From contig NZ_BMUF01000003.1 of the NCBI RefSeq assembly GCF_014650055.1, positions 248,001 through 312,000 of the forward strand: a stretch of 64,000 nucleotides of DNA, written 5' to 3'. Origin of the DNA: Streptomyces malachitofuscus (lineage in GTDB: Bacteria > Actinomycetota > Actinomycetes > Streptomycetales > Streptomycetaceae). Shown one piece after another: positions 49,774 through 57,226 of the stretch (within the stretch, counting starts at the first letter, position 1; each line of letters opens with the position of its first letter). The notes beneath the pieces are model-generated. The model saw only the letters and a list, made by a program, of their open reading frames with translations, did not search any database and was not told where the DNA came from. The translations under genes were made by a program, and so were the position numbers.

Positions 49774-50976
49774 TCAGGCCGCCTCGGGCAGCCAGAGGTC
49801 CGGGCCGAAGACCTCGTAGTGGATGGACCGGGCGGGGACCCCGCGGCCGAGCAGCGCGCCGCGCACGGCGCGCATGAACGGCAGCGGACCGCAGAGGTAC
49901 ACCGTCGCGTCCGCCGGGACGTCGATCCCCTCCAGATCCATCAGACCACTGCGCGCGCCGGGCTCCTCGGGGCCGGGGCGCTCGTACCAGAACACCGCCT
50001 CCGCGTCGGGCAGCCCGTCCACCGCCTCGCGGGTCTCCGCGCGCAGGGCGTGCCCGGCGGGGGAGCCGTCGGCGTGCAGCACGAGCACCCGCCGGGTGGA
50101 ACCCGTGGCGACCAGCCGGGCGAGCATGCCCAGCATCGGGGTGCAGCCGATCCCGGCCGAGACCAGGACCAGCGGGGTCTCGGCCTCGTCGAGCGCGACA
50201 TCGCCGGCGGGCACGGACAGGGTGAGCTCGTCCCCGGTGCCGATCCGTTCGAACAGCAGGTTGGACACCTCGCCGTCCGGGGCGCCCTTCTCGCCCGCGA
50301 CCCGCTTGACGGTGATGCGGCGCAGCTCCTGGCCGGGGTCGGAGGACAGGCTGTACTGGCGCAGCTGGTGCACCCCGTCGGGCATGGGCAGCTTCACGCT
50401 GACGTACTGACCGGCCCGGGCCTGCGGCGCGGGCCGGCCGTCGGCGGGACGCAGCAGGAACGACACCACGTCGTCCGTCTCCTCGTGCCGCTCCACGACC
50501 GTCCACCGGCGCCAGATGTCGCCGGGTTCGACACCGGCGTCGTGGTACAGACGCGCCTCCCGGGCGATCAGAGCACCCGCCATCAGCCAGTACACCTCGT
50601 CCCAGGCGGCCGCGACCTGAGGGGTCACCGCGTCTCCCAGCACGTCGGCGATCGCGCCGAACAGGTACTTGTGGACGATCGTGTACTGGTCGTCGGTGAT
50701 CCCGACCGCGACGTGCTTGTGGGCGATCCGGGCCAGCAGGGCGTCCGGGCGGCTGTCCGGGTCGTCGAGGAGGGCCTGGGCGAAACCGGCTATGGAACCG
50801 GCGAGCGCCCGGCGCTGGGCGCCGCTGGCCTGGTTGCCCCGGTTGAACAGGCCGTCCAGGAGTTCGGGCCGGTCGCGGAACATCGAGCCGTAGAAACGCG
50901 TCGTGATCTCGTCGAGCGCCCCGGCCACGGCGGGCAGGGTGGCCCGCAGCACTGCGGCGGACTCTTCGGACAGCAT
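49774..50976 (-). CDS. hmp: Flavohemoglobin, nitric oxide dioxygenase
   Basis: 400 residues in the usual order. The globin domain (1-~135) has LPAVAGALDEITTRFYGSMF with the distal Tyr and RIAHKHVAVGI with the proximal His. A ferredoxin-reductase-like FAD domain follows with QYSLSSDPG, then the NAD-binding domain with SAGIGCTPMLGML and the C-terminal VFGPD. The enzyme turns nitric oxide into nitrate using O2 and NADH. ATG 50976 has GGGAGA 5 bases upstream. It is divergent from the DosS-like kinase and shares a 340-bp control region. Confidence 0.93.
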   Translation of the reverse strand: MLSEESAAVLRATLPAVAGALDEITTRFYGSMFRDRPELLDGLFNRGNQASGAQRRALAGSIAGFAQALLDDPDSRPDALLARIAHKHVAVGITDDQYTIVHKYLFGAIADVLGDAVTPQVAAAWDEVYWLMAGALIAREARLYHDAGVEPGDIWRRWTVVERHEETDDVVSFLLRPADGRPAPQARAGQYVSVKLPMPDGVHQLRQYSLSSDPGQELRRITVKRVAGEKGAPDGEVSNLLFERIGTGDELTLSVPAGDVALDEAETPLVLVSAGIGCTPMLGMLARLVATGSTRRVLVLHADGSPAGHALRAETREAVDGLPDAEAVFWYERPGPEEPGARSGLMDLEGIDVPADATVYLCGPLPFMRAVRGALLGRGVPARSIHYEVFGPDLWLPEAA

Positions 50977-51316
50977 GAGGTCTCCCAAAGACGGGACGGA
51001 ACAAGGGGGTTGGACCGCGGGTCCGGACCGGCGGCAGAACCTGTATAGCAAGCAGGAATGCCGGTATCCGGGGGTAACAGCGTCCTCGCCGGGACGCGGG
51101 ACCGTCGTCCCGCCCGAACGGGACCTCCGGCCCAGGCGGAGGGCCCGCCGGAGGAGGGCCGACCGGCCCAGCGGGCCGACGGGGCCGGCCGGCGCTCCCC
51201 GCCGGAACCGTCGTCCGGCCGATGCCGTACCGTCGCCTTTACTGGACCGTTACCGGACGCCGGGTCGGGAGACAGCCGTGCGGCGGTGCGGAGGCGAGGG
51301 GACAGGAGGCACACGG
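50977..51316. other. 340-bp shared upstream region of hmp and the sensor kinase
   Basis: No gene is supported. It contains GGACC-GCG-GGTCC (51012-51024), a 13-bp inverted repeat near the hmp side, a TATACA hexamer on the minus strand around 51044-51049 as a possible hmp -10, and otherwise GC-rich sequence of uncertain role. TTTACT near 51237 is the only AT-rich spot on the kinase side. Confidence 0.4.
51012..51024. promoter_or_regulatory. Inverted repeat near the hmp start
   Basis: GGACC and GGTCC surround GCG. It vaguely resembles the GGGAC/GTCCC half-sites of DevR/DosR boxes, but the match is partial. Confidence 0.3.
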
Positions 51317-53047
51317 GTGGCAGGCTCCGAGCGGGACGGGGATGCCCGCGTACGGCTGCCGCAGCTGCGCCTCGACGAGCTGCTGGAGGAGCTCCAGGCC
51401 CGTATCGACGCGGCCCGCGGCACCCGCGACCGGGTGCGCAGCCTGCTGGAGGCCGTGCTCTCGGTCGGCCGGGAACTGGAACTGGAGCAGGTGCTGCACA
51501 GCATCGTCGAGGCCGCCGCGGCGGTGGTGGACGCGCGGTACGCGGCACTGGGCGTGATCGGCCCGGACGGCAAGCGGCTGTCCGCCTTCCACACCGTCGG
51601 CGTCAGCGAGGAGGAGATCGCCCGCATCGGCCACTACCCCGAGGGCCACGGCATCCTGGGCGAACTCATCCGTCACCCCGAGCCGCTGCGGGTGGCGAAA
51701 CTCTCCGACCACCCCGCCTCCTACGGATTCCCGCCCCACCACCCGCCGATGCACACCTTCCTCGGCGTCCCCATCCGGGTCCGCGACCAGGTCTTCGGCA
51801 ATCTGTACCTGACCGAGAAGCGGGGCGGGGCGCAGTTCGACGAGGAGGACGAGTCGGTCCTGTCCACCCTGGCGGTCGCCGCCGGCGTCGCCATCGACAA
51901 CGCGCGCCTCTACGAGGAGTCCCGGCAGCGGGAACGCTGGCTGCGGGCCAACGCCGAGATCACCCACGAACTGATGTCCGGCAGCGAACGCGGCAGGGCC
52001 CTGATGCTCATCGCGGAGCGCGCCCGCGAGATCACCGGCGCCGCCCTCGCCGTGGTCGCGGTGCCCATGGCCGGGACCGACTCGCTGACCGTGGAACTGG
52101 CCGTCGGCCGGGGCGCCGAAAGCCACCGCGGGCTCGTCGTGCCCGTCGACGGCAGTCTGCTGGGCCGCGCCTTCACCACGGCCGCCCCCGTCACCAGCCC
52201 GGACATCGCGAGCGACGAGCGGGTCTTCCCGGGACCCCAGCGTCTCGAGGACCTCGGCCCGGCCGTGGCCGTGCCGATGGGGTCGGGCGACAGCGTGCGC
52301 GGCATCGTCCTGCTGGTCCGGTCCGCCGACCGCAACCCGTTCTCGGACAAGGAGACCGAACCGCTCCAGGGCTTCGCCGCCCAGGCGGCCGTGGCGATGG
52401 AGCTGGCGGAACGCCGTCAGGACGCCGAGCAGATCGCCGTCCTGGAGGACCGCGACCGCATCGCCCGCGATCTGCACGACCTGGCCATCCAGCGGCTGTT
52501 CGCGACCGGCATGACCCTGCAGAGCGCCGGCCGGTTCATCGAGCACAAGGAGGCCTCGGAGCGGGTGCTGCGGGCCGTGGACGACCTCGACGAAACCATC
52601 AAGATCATCCGCTCGACCATCTTCGGCCTGCGCTCCCGCTCCGCCGCGGGCACCGCCGGCACCGGCCTGCGCGCCCGCGCCGTACGGGTGGTCGGCGAGG
52701 CCGCCCCCCTGCTCGGCTTCGCTCCCAGCGTGCGGATGGAGGGCCTGATCGACACCGAGGTGCCCAAGGAGACCGCCGACCACCTCGTCGCGGTGCTCTC
52801 CGAGTCGCTGACCAACATCGCCCGGCACGCCCGCGCCGACCGCGCCGACGTGGTCCTGGAGACCGACGGACGCGAGGTCCGGCTGACGGTCGCGGACAAC
52901 GGCGTGGGCATCCCGGCCGGGGGCCGCCGCAGCGGGCTGCGCAACATGGCCGAGCGCGCCGAGCAGCTCGGCGGCACCTTCGGCGTCACCGGCACCCCCG
53001 GCGGGGGCACCACGCTCGTGTGGCGGGTCCCGGTGGACGAGCGGTAG
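51317..53047 (+). CDS. GAF-GAF sensor histidine kinase, DevS/DosS-like
   Basis: 576 residues from GTG 51317 (AGGAGG, 7-base spacing). Two GAF domains (~45-195 and ~215-365) precede HisKA_3 (phospho-His in DRIARDLHDLAIQRLF) and a HATPase with ESLTNIARHARADRA, DNGVGIP and GLRNMAERA. PPMHTFLGVPIRVRDQVFGNLYLTEK, quoted as MHTFLGVPIRVRDQVFGNLY, is close to DosS, whose first GAF binds heme and senses O2 or NO. Its neighbour hmp fits an NO/O2 response. No response regulator is adjacent. Confidence 0.9.
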   Translation: MAGSERDGDARVRLPQLRLDELLEELQARIDAARGTRDRVRSLLEAVLSVGRELELEQVLHSIVEAAAAVVDARYAALGVIGPDGKRLSAFHTVGVSEEEIARIGHYPEGHGILGELIRHPEPLRVAKLSDHPASYGFPPHHPPMHTFLGVPIRVRDQVFGNLYLTEKRGGAQFDEEDESVLSTLAVAAGVAIDNARLYEESRQRERWLRANAEITHELMSGSERGRALMLIAERAREITGAALAVVAVPMAGTDSLTVELAVGRGAESHRGLVVPVDGSLLGRAFTTAAPVTSPDIASDERVFPGPQRLEDLGPAVAVPMGSGDSVRGIVLLVRSADRNPFSDKETEPLQGFAAQAAVAMELAERRQDAEQIAVLEDRDRIARDLHDLAIQRLFATGMTLQSAGRFIEHKEASERVLRAVDDLDETIKIIRSTIFGLRSRSAAGTAGTGLRARAVRVVGEAAPLLGFAPSVRMEGLIDTEVPKETADHLVAVLSESLTNIARHARADRADVVLETDGREVRLTVADNGVGIPAGGRRSGLRNMAERAEQLGGTFGVTGTPGGGTTLVWRVPVDER

Positions 53048-53167
53048 GCGCTCCCACCGGCCCGGTGTGTGGCCGTCACCCGGCGGGGGTACTCGTCGGC
53101 GGCCTCCGGCCGCAGCGGCCGCGAGGGCACGGCCGGCACGGGCGCACCGTCGGCGGGAGGAGCGTCG

Positions 53168-55540
53168 ATGACGGGCTGGACCTGGGAGTACGAGGGATAC
53201 GATCCCGCCGACGTGCGCCTCCGCGAGTCGCTGTGCACCCTGGGCAACGGATACGTCGCCACCCGGGGTGCCCTCGCGGAGTGTTCGGCGGACGAGGTGC
53301 ACTACCCGGGCACCTACGCGGCCGGTATCTACAACCGGCTCACCTCGCAGGTCGCCGGGCGGCAGGTCGAGAACGAGGACATGGTCAACCTGCCCAACTG
53401 GCTCCCGCTGCGCTTCCGCCTGCCCGGAGAGCCATGGCTCACCCCCGACACGGCGACCGTGCTGGACCACGCGGTGACGCTGCACCTGTCCTCCGGACTG
53501 CTGGAGCGCAGGACACGGTACGGCCTCGGCACCGGGCGGGCGCTCCTCGTGCGCCAGCTCCGCTTCGTCCACATGGCCGACCCCCATCTGGCGGGCCTGC
53601 GCACCGAGTTCACCGCAGAGGGCTTCTCCGGCACCCTGGAGACCGAGGCGGCACTCGACGGCGGCGTCACCAACACCGGGGTACCGCGCTACCGGGATCT
53701 GGACGGGCGCCATCTGACCCATGTGCTCACCGGCACGACCTCGGCGGACACGGTGTGGCTGCGCTGCCGCACCCGCACCTCGGACGTGCGGATCGCCCTC
53801 GCCGCCCGGCTGACGTCACCCGCGCCCGTCACGATCCGGCACGACCGGCCGCGTGCCGTCCAGACGACCCGGCTGGAACTGGCCGCCGGGCGCACCGCCA
53901 CCGTCGACAAGATCGTCGCCCTGCACACCTCCCGCGACCCCGCGATCAGCGACCCGCTGCACGCCGCCGTCGACCGGGTGAGCCGGGCGGGCGGCTTCGA
54001 CGCGCTGCTGGCGCCCCATCTGACGGTGTGGGAGCAGCTGTGGCGCCGGGCCGAGCTGGACGTGCCCGACGAGGCGGGGCGCATCCTGCGGCTGCATCTC
54101 TTCCACGTCCTGCAGACCCTGTCCCCGCACACCGCGGACCTGGACGTCGGTGTTCCGGCCAGGGGACTGCACGGCGAGGCCTACCGGGGCCATGTCTTCT
54201 GGGACGAACTGTTCGTCCTGCCGTATCTCAATCTGCACTTCCCGGAGGTCTCGCGCGCGCTGCTGCACTACCGCCACCGGCGCCTGGAACGTGCCCGCAC
54301 CGCCGCGCGGGACGCGGGCCGCGGTGGCGCGATGTACCCGTGGCAGAGCGGCAGCGACGGACGGGAGGAGACCCAGCAGCTGCACCTCAATCCCCGCTCC
54401 GGCCGCTGGCTGCCCGACCACTCCCACCTGCAGCACCATGTGGGCTCGGCCATCGCGTACAACGTGTGGCAGTACTGCGAGGCGAGCGGCGACGAGGAGT
54501 TCCTGCACACCAAGGGCGCCGAGATGCTGCTGCAGATCTCCCGTTTCTGGGCGGACTCGGCCGGCTTCGACGAACGTCTCGGCCGCTACCGCATCAAGGG
54601 TGTCCTGGGGCCCGACGAGTACCACGACGCCTACCCGGACGCCGCCGAACCGGGCCTCGACGACAACGCGTACACCAATGTCACGGCCGCCTGGGTGCTC
54701 ACCCGCACCCTGGAGGTGCTGGACGGCCTCCCCGAGCCCCGGCGTCGCGAACTCACCGAGCGGACCGGACTGGACGGGGGTGAACTGGAGGAGTGGGAGG
54801 AGATCTCCCACATGCTCCACGTGCCCTTCCACGACGGTGTGATCAGCCAGTTCGAGGGCTACGGGGAACTCGCCGCACTCGACTGGCGGGGCTACCGGCG
54901 CCGGTACGGCGACATCCGGCGCCTGGACCGGATCCTGGAGGCCGAGGGCGACAGCGTCAACCGCTACCAGGCCTCCAAGCAGGCCGACGTCCTGATGCTG
55001 GGTTATCTCTTCTCGCCCGCCGAACTCCAGGGCGTCTTCCACCGGCTGGGGCTGAGCCTCGACGAACGTACCTGGCGGCGCACGGTGGACCACTACCTGC
55101 ACCGCACCAGCCACGGCTCCACCCTCAGCGGCCTGGTCCACGGCTGGGTCCTGGCCCGGGCCCGCCGCGCGGACGCCTGGAAGTTCTGCCAGGAGGCACT
55201 TCAGGCGGACATCGCCGACATCCAGGGCGGCACCACCGGTGAGGGCATCCACCTCGGCGCCATGGCCGGCACCCTCGATCTGGTCCAGCGCGGACTGACC
55301 GGCCTCGAGACCCGCCGGGGCGCCCTCTGGCTCGACCCCGTGCCCCTGCCGGAACTGTCCTCCTACGGCTTCACCCTGCGCTACCACGGCCACTGGGGGG
55401 TGCGTCTGCGGCTGGAACGCGGGCTGCTGGAGATCACCGTGCCCGAGTCCGGCCGCTCCCCGATCGACGTGCACCTCCCGGACCGCCGCACGGTCCGCGT
55501 CGAGCCGGGCGAGACCGGCCGGCTGACCCTCCCGGACTGA
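53168..55540 (+). CDS. GH65 glycoside phosphorylase
   Basis: 790 residues. An N-terminal beta domain (LGNGYVATRGALAE, NLPNWLPLRFR) precedes the (alpha/alpha)6 barrel. The general acid lies in KGVLGPDEYHDAY and the phosphate-binding loop in RTSHGSTLSGLVH; FWDELFVLPY and ADVLMLGYLFSP are family landmarks. GH65 enzymes phosphorolyse alpha-linked disaccharides such as trehalose, maltose or kojibiose to beta-glucose 1-phosphate. That product is the substrate of the HAD enzyme at 29610. ATG 53168 has GGAGGAG with 5-base spacing. Confidence 0.9.
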   Translation: MTGWTWEYEGYDPADVRLRESLCTLGNGYVATRGALAECSADEVHYPGTYAAGIYNRLTSQVAGRQVENEDMVNLPNWLPLRFRLPGEPWLTPDTATVLDHAVTLHLSSGLLERRTRYGLGTGRALLVRQLRFVHMADPHLAGLRTEFTAEGFSGTLETEAALDGGVTNTGVPRYRDLDGRHLTHVLTGTTSADTVWLRCRTRTSDVRIALAARLTSPAPVTIRHDRPRAVQTTRLELAAGRTATVDKIVALHTSRDPAISDPLHAAVDRVSRAGGFDALLAPHLTVWEQLWRRAELDVPDEAGRILRLHLFHVLQTLSPHTADLDVGVPARGLHGEAYRGHVFWDELFVLPYLNLHFPEVSRALLHYRHRRLERARTAARDAGRGGAMYPWQSGSDGREETQQLHLNPRSGRWLPDHSHLQHHVGSAIAYNVWQYCEASGDEEFLHTKGAEMLLQISRFWADSAGFDERLGRYRIKGVLGPDEYHDAYPDAAEPGLDDNAYTNVTAAWVLTRTLEVLDGLPEPRRRELTERTGLDGGELEEWEEISHMLHVPFHDGVISQFEGYGELAALDWRGYRRRYGDIRRLDRILEAEGDSVNRYQASKQADVLMLGYLFSPAELQGVFHRLGLSLDERTWRRTVDHYLHRTSHGSTLSGLVHGWVLARARRADAWKFCQEALQADIADIQGGTTGEGIHLGAMAGTLDLVQRGLTGLETRRGALWLDPVPLPELSSYGFTLRYHGHWGVRLRLERGLLEITVPESGRSPIDVHLPDRRTVRVEPGETGRLTLPD

Positions 55541-55548
55541 ACGGGCGA

Positions 55549-55584
55549 GTGCCCGCCCGGTCCGGGAACGGACCGGGCGGGCAC
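55549..55584 (+). terminator. Perfect 16-bp stem with GGAA loop after GH65
   Basis: GTGCCCGCCCGGTCCG (55549-55564) pairs exactly with CGGACCGGGCGGGCAC (55569-55584). The tight tetraloop and the position 9 bp after the GH65 stop make a strong terminator. Confidence 0.85.
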
Positions 55585-55728
55585 CCGGCGGTGCGCTTCG
55601 CGGGGACGGCGGCCCAGGGAGTGTCGGCGGATCCCGCCGGAGAGGCGGAGACGGGTGGCCCCGCCAGGAGCCGGCCCGGCTCACCGGAGCGCCGGGCGCC
55701 CTCGGCCACCCGCTCCGCCGGCCGGGCG

Positions 55729-57093
55729 CTACGCGCCGCTCTCCCGCAGCATGTCCTCGCGCTCGACGATCTTCACGCGCTCGCGGCCCTGCGGCTCGCC
55801 CAGCGCCTTCTCCGCCGCGTCGAGGCGGTACCAGCCGTCCCAGGTGGTGAAGCGGATGCCCCGCTCGGCGAGGAACGCGTCCACCGCCTCCGGAGCGGGC
55901 GACTCGGGCGTCAGCAGCCGCCCGCCCGCGTAGTCCTCCAGCAGGTTGGCCACGGTCTCGTTGGCGTCGCCCTTGGTGTGGCCGATCAGGCCCACCGGAC
56001 CGCGCCGGATCCAGCCGGTGACGTACGTGGACGGCAGGTGTTCGCCGGTCTCCTGGACGACCCGGCCGCCCTGGTCCGGGACGGTGCCGGAGCCGAGGTC
56101 CCAGGGCAGCTTGGGCAGCTTGTCGGACAGGTAGCCCACGGCCCGGTAGACCGCGCTGACGTCCCAGTCCTTGAACTCGCCGGTGCCCTTGACGTTGCCG
56201 GTGCCGTCGAGCGCGGTGCGCTCGGTGCGCAGGCCGGTGACCCTGCCGTCCTCGCCGAGGATCTCCACGGGGGATTCGAAGAAGTGCAGGAACAGCTTGT
56301 GCGGGCGGTCGCCGGTGTCGCGGATCGCCCAGTTCTCCAGGGTCTTGGCGACCATGTCGGCCTGCTTGTTGCCGCGCCGGGTGGCGATCGAGCCCTCGTC
56401 GTAGTCGATGTCCTCGGGGTCGACGACGACCTCGATGTTGGGGGAGTGGTCGAGTTCGCGCAGCTCCATCGGGCTGAACTTCGCCTGAGCCGGGCCACGG
56501 CGCCCGAACACGTGGACCTCCAGGGCCTTGTTGGCCTTCAGGCCCTCGTACACGTTCGGCGGGATCTCCGTCGGCAGGAGCTCGTCGGCCGTCTTGGCGA
56601 GGATGCGGGCGACGTCGAGGGCGACGTTCCCGACGCCCAGCACGGCGACCTTCTCGGCCTCCAGGGGCCAGGTGCGCGGCACGTCCGGGTGGCCGTCGTA
56701 CCAGGAGACGAAGTCCGCGGCGCCGTAGGAACCGTCGAGGCCGATACCGGGGACGTCCAGCGCGCGGTCGGCCATGGCGCCGGTGGCGAAGATCACGCCG
56801 TCGTAGAACGTGCGCAGATCGTCCAGGTGGAGGTCGGTGCCGTAGTCCACGTTGCCGAACAGACGGATCTGCGGCTTGTCGAGCACCTGGTGCAGGGCGG
56901 TGATGATGCCCTTGATCCGCGGGTGGTCGGGGGCGACGCCGTAGCGGATCAGCCCGAACGGCGCCGGCATGCGCTCGAAGATGTCGATGGACACGCCCGG
57001 TTCGGCGGCGACGTCGGACTTGAGCAGGGCGTCGGCGGCGTAGATCCCGGCGGGGCCGGATCCGACGATGGCTACCCGCAGGGGGCGGGGCAT
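55729..57093 (-). CDS. fprA: Ferredoxin/adrenodoxin-type NADP reductase
   Basis: 454 residues. FAD motif VAIVGSGPAGIYAADALL, ERMPAPFGLIRYGVAPDHPRIK (part: APFGLIRYGVAPDHP), NADP motif VLGVGNVALDVAR with FGRRGPAQAKF, and the C-terminal GWIRRGPVGLIGHTKGDA are all diagnostic of the FprA/adrenodoxin-reductase family. It passes electrons from NADPH to ferredoxins, for example for P450s. ATG 57093 lies 50 bp from a TAAGGC-ATGCCTTA-type palindrome, suggesting iron- or redox-responsive control. Confidence 0.93.
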   Translation of the reverse strand: MPRPLRVAIVGSGPAGIYAADALLKSDVAAEPGVSIDIFERMPAPFGLIRYGVAPDHPRIKGIITALHQVLDKPQIRLFGNVDYGTDLHLDDLRTFYDGVIFATGAMADRALDVPGIGLDGSYGAADFVSWYDGHPDVPRTWPLEAEKVAVLGVGNVALDVARILAKTADELLPTEIPPNVYEGLKANKALEVHVFGRRGPAQAKFSPMELRELDHSPNIEVVVDPEDIDYDEGSIATRRGNKQADMVAKTLENWAIRDTGDRPHKLFLHFFESPVEILGEDGRVTGLRTERTALDGTGNVKGTGEFKDWDVSAVYRAVGYLSDKLPKLPWDLGSGTVPDQGGRVVQETGEHLPSTYVTGWIRRGPVGLIGHTKGDANETVANLLEDYAGGRLLTPESPAPEAVDAFLAERGIRFTTWDGWYRLDAAEKALGEPQGRERVKIVEREDMLRESGA

Positions 57094-57142
57094 GTGCGGT
57101 TCCCTTCGAGCGATGACGGACGACTCGTGGGGAAGCCTAAAC

Positions 57143-57156
57143 TAAGGCATGCCTTA
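57143..57156. promoter_or_regulatory. Palindrome upstream of fprA, possible iron box
   Basis: TAAGGCATGCCTTA is a perfect 14-bp palindrome, flanked by CCTAAAC and CCTGG. It resembles one half of the DmdR/DtxR iron box (TTAGG...CCTAA) but is not a full match. Confidence 0.45.
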
Positions 57157-57176
57157 CCTGGTACGCGGGTCCGTTC

Positions 57177-57201
57177 TATGAGCTCATAAGCATGTCTTAT
57201 G
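57177..57201. promoter_or_regulatory. Clustered TATGAGCTCATA and CATAAG-N5-CTTATG dyads
   Basis: TATGAGCTCATA (57177-57188) is a perfect palindrome and overlaps CATAAG (57185-57190) paired with CTTATG (57196-57201). A third CTTATG occurs at 57218. The repeated hexamer in a GC-rich genome suggests a cooperative regulator binding region upstream of fprA. Confidence 0.45.
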
Positions 57202-57226
57202 GCCTCTCCCAGGTCTGGCTTATGAC

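Noticed and set aside
51012..51024. A full DevR/DosR box between hmp and the kinase
   Set aside because: Only a short GGACC-GCG-GGTCC dyad is present; the central A/T bases and the outer half-sites of the known box are missing.
51058..54783. A 1241-residue open frame on the plus strand overlapping the kinase and GH65 genes
   Set aside because: Its composition is Arg/Gly/Pro-rich with no domain, and it lies in another frame of two well-supported genes. Long frames without stops are expected at this GC content.
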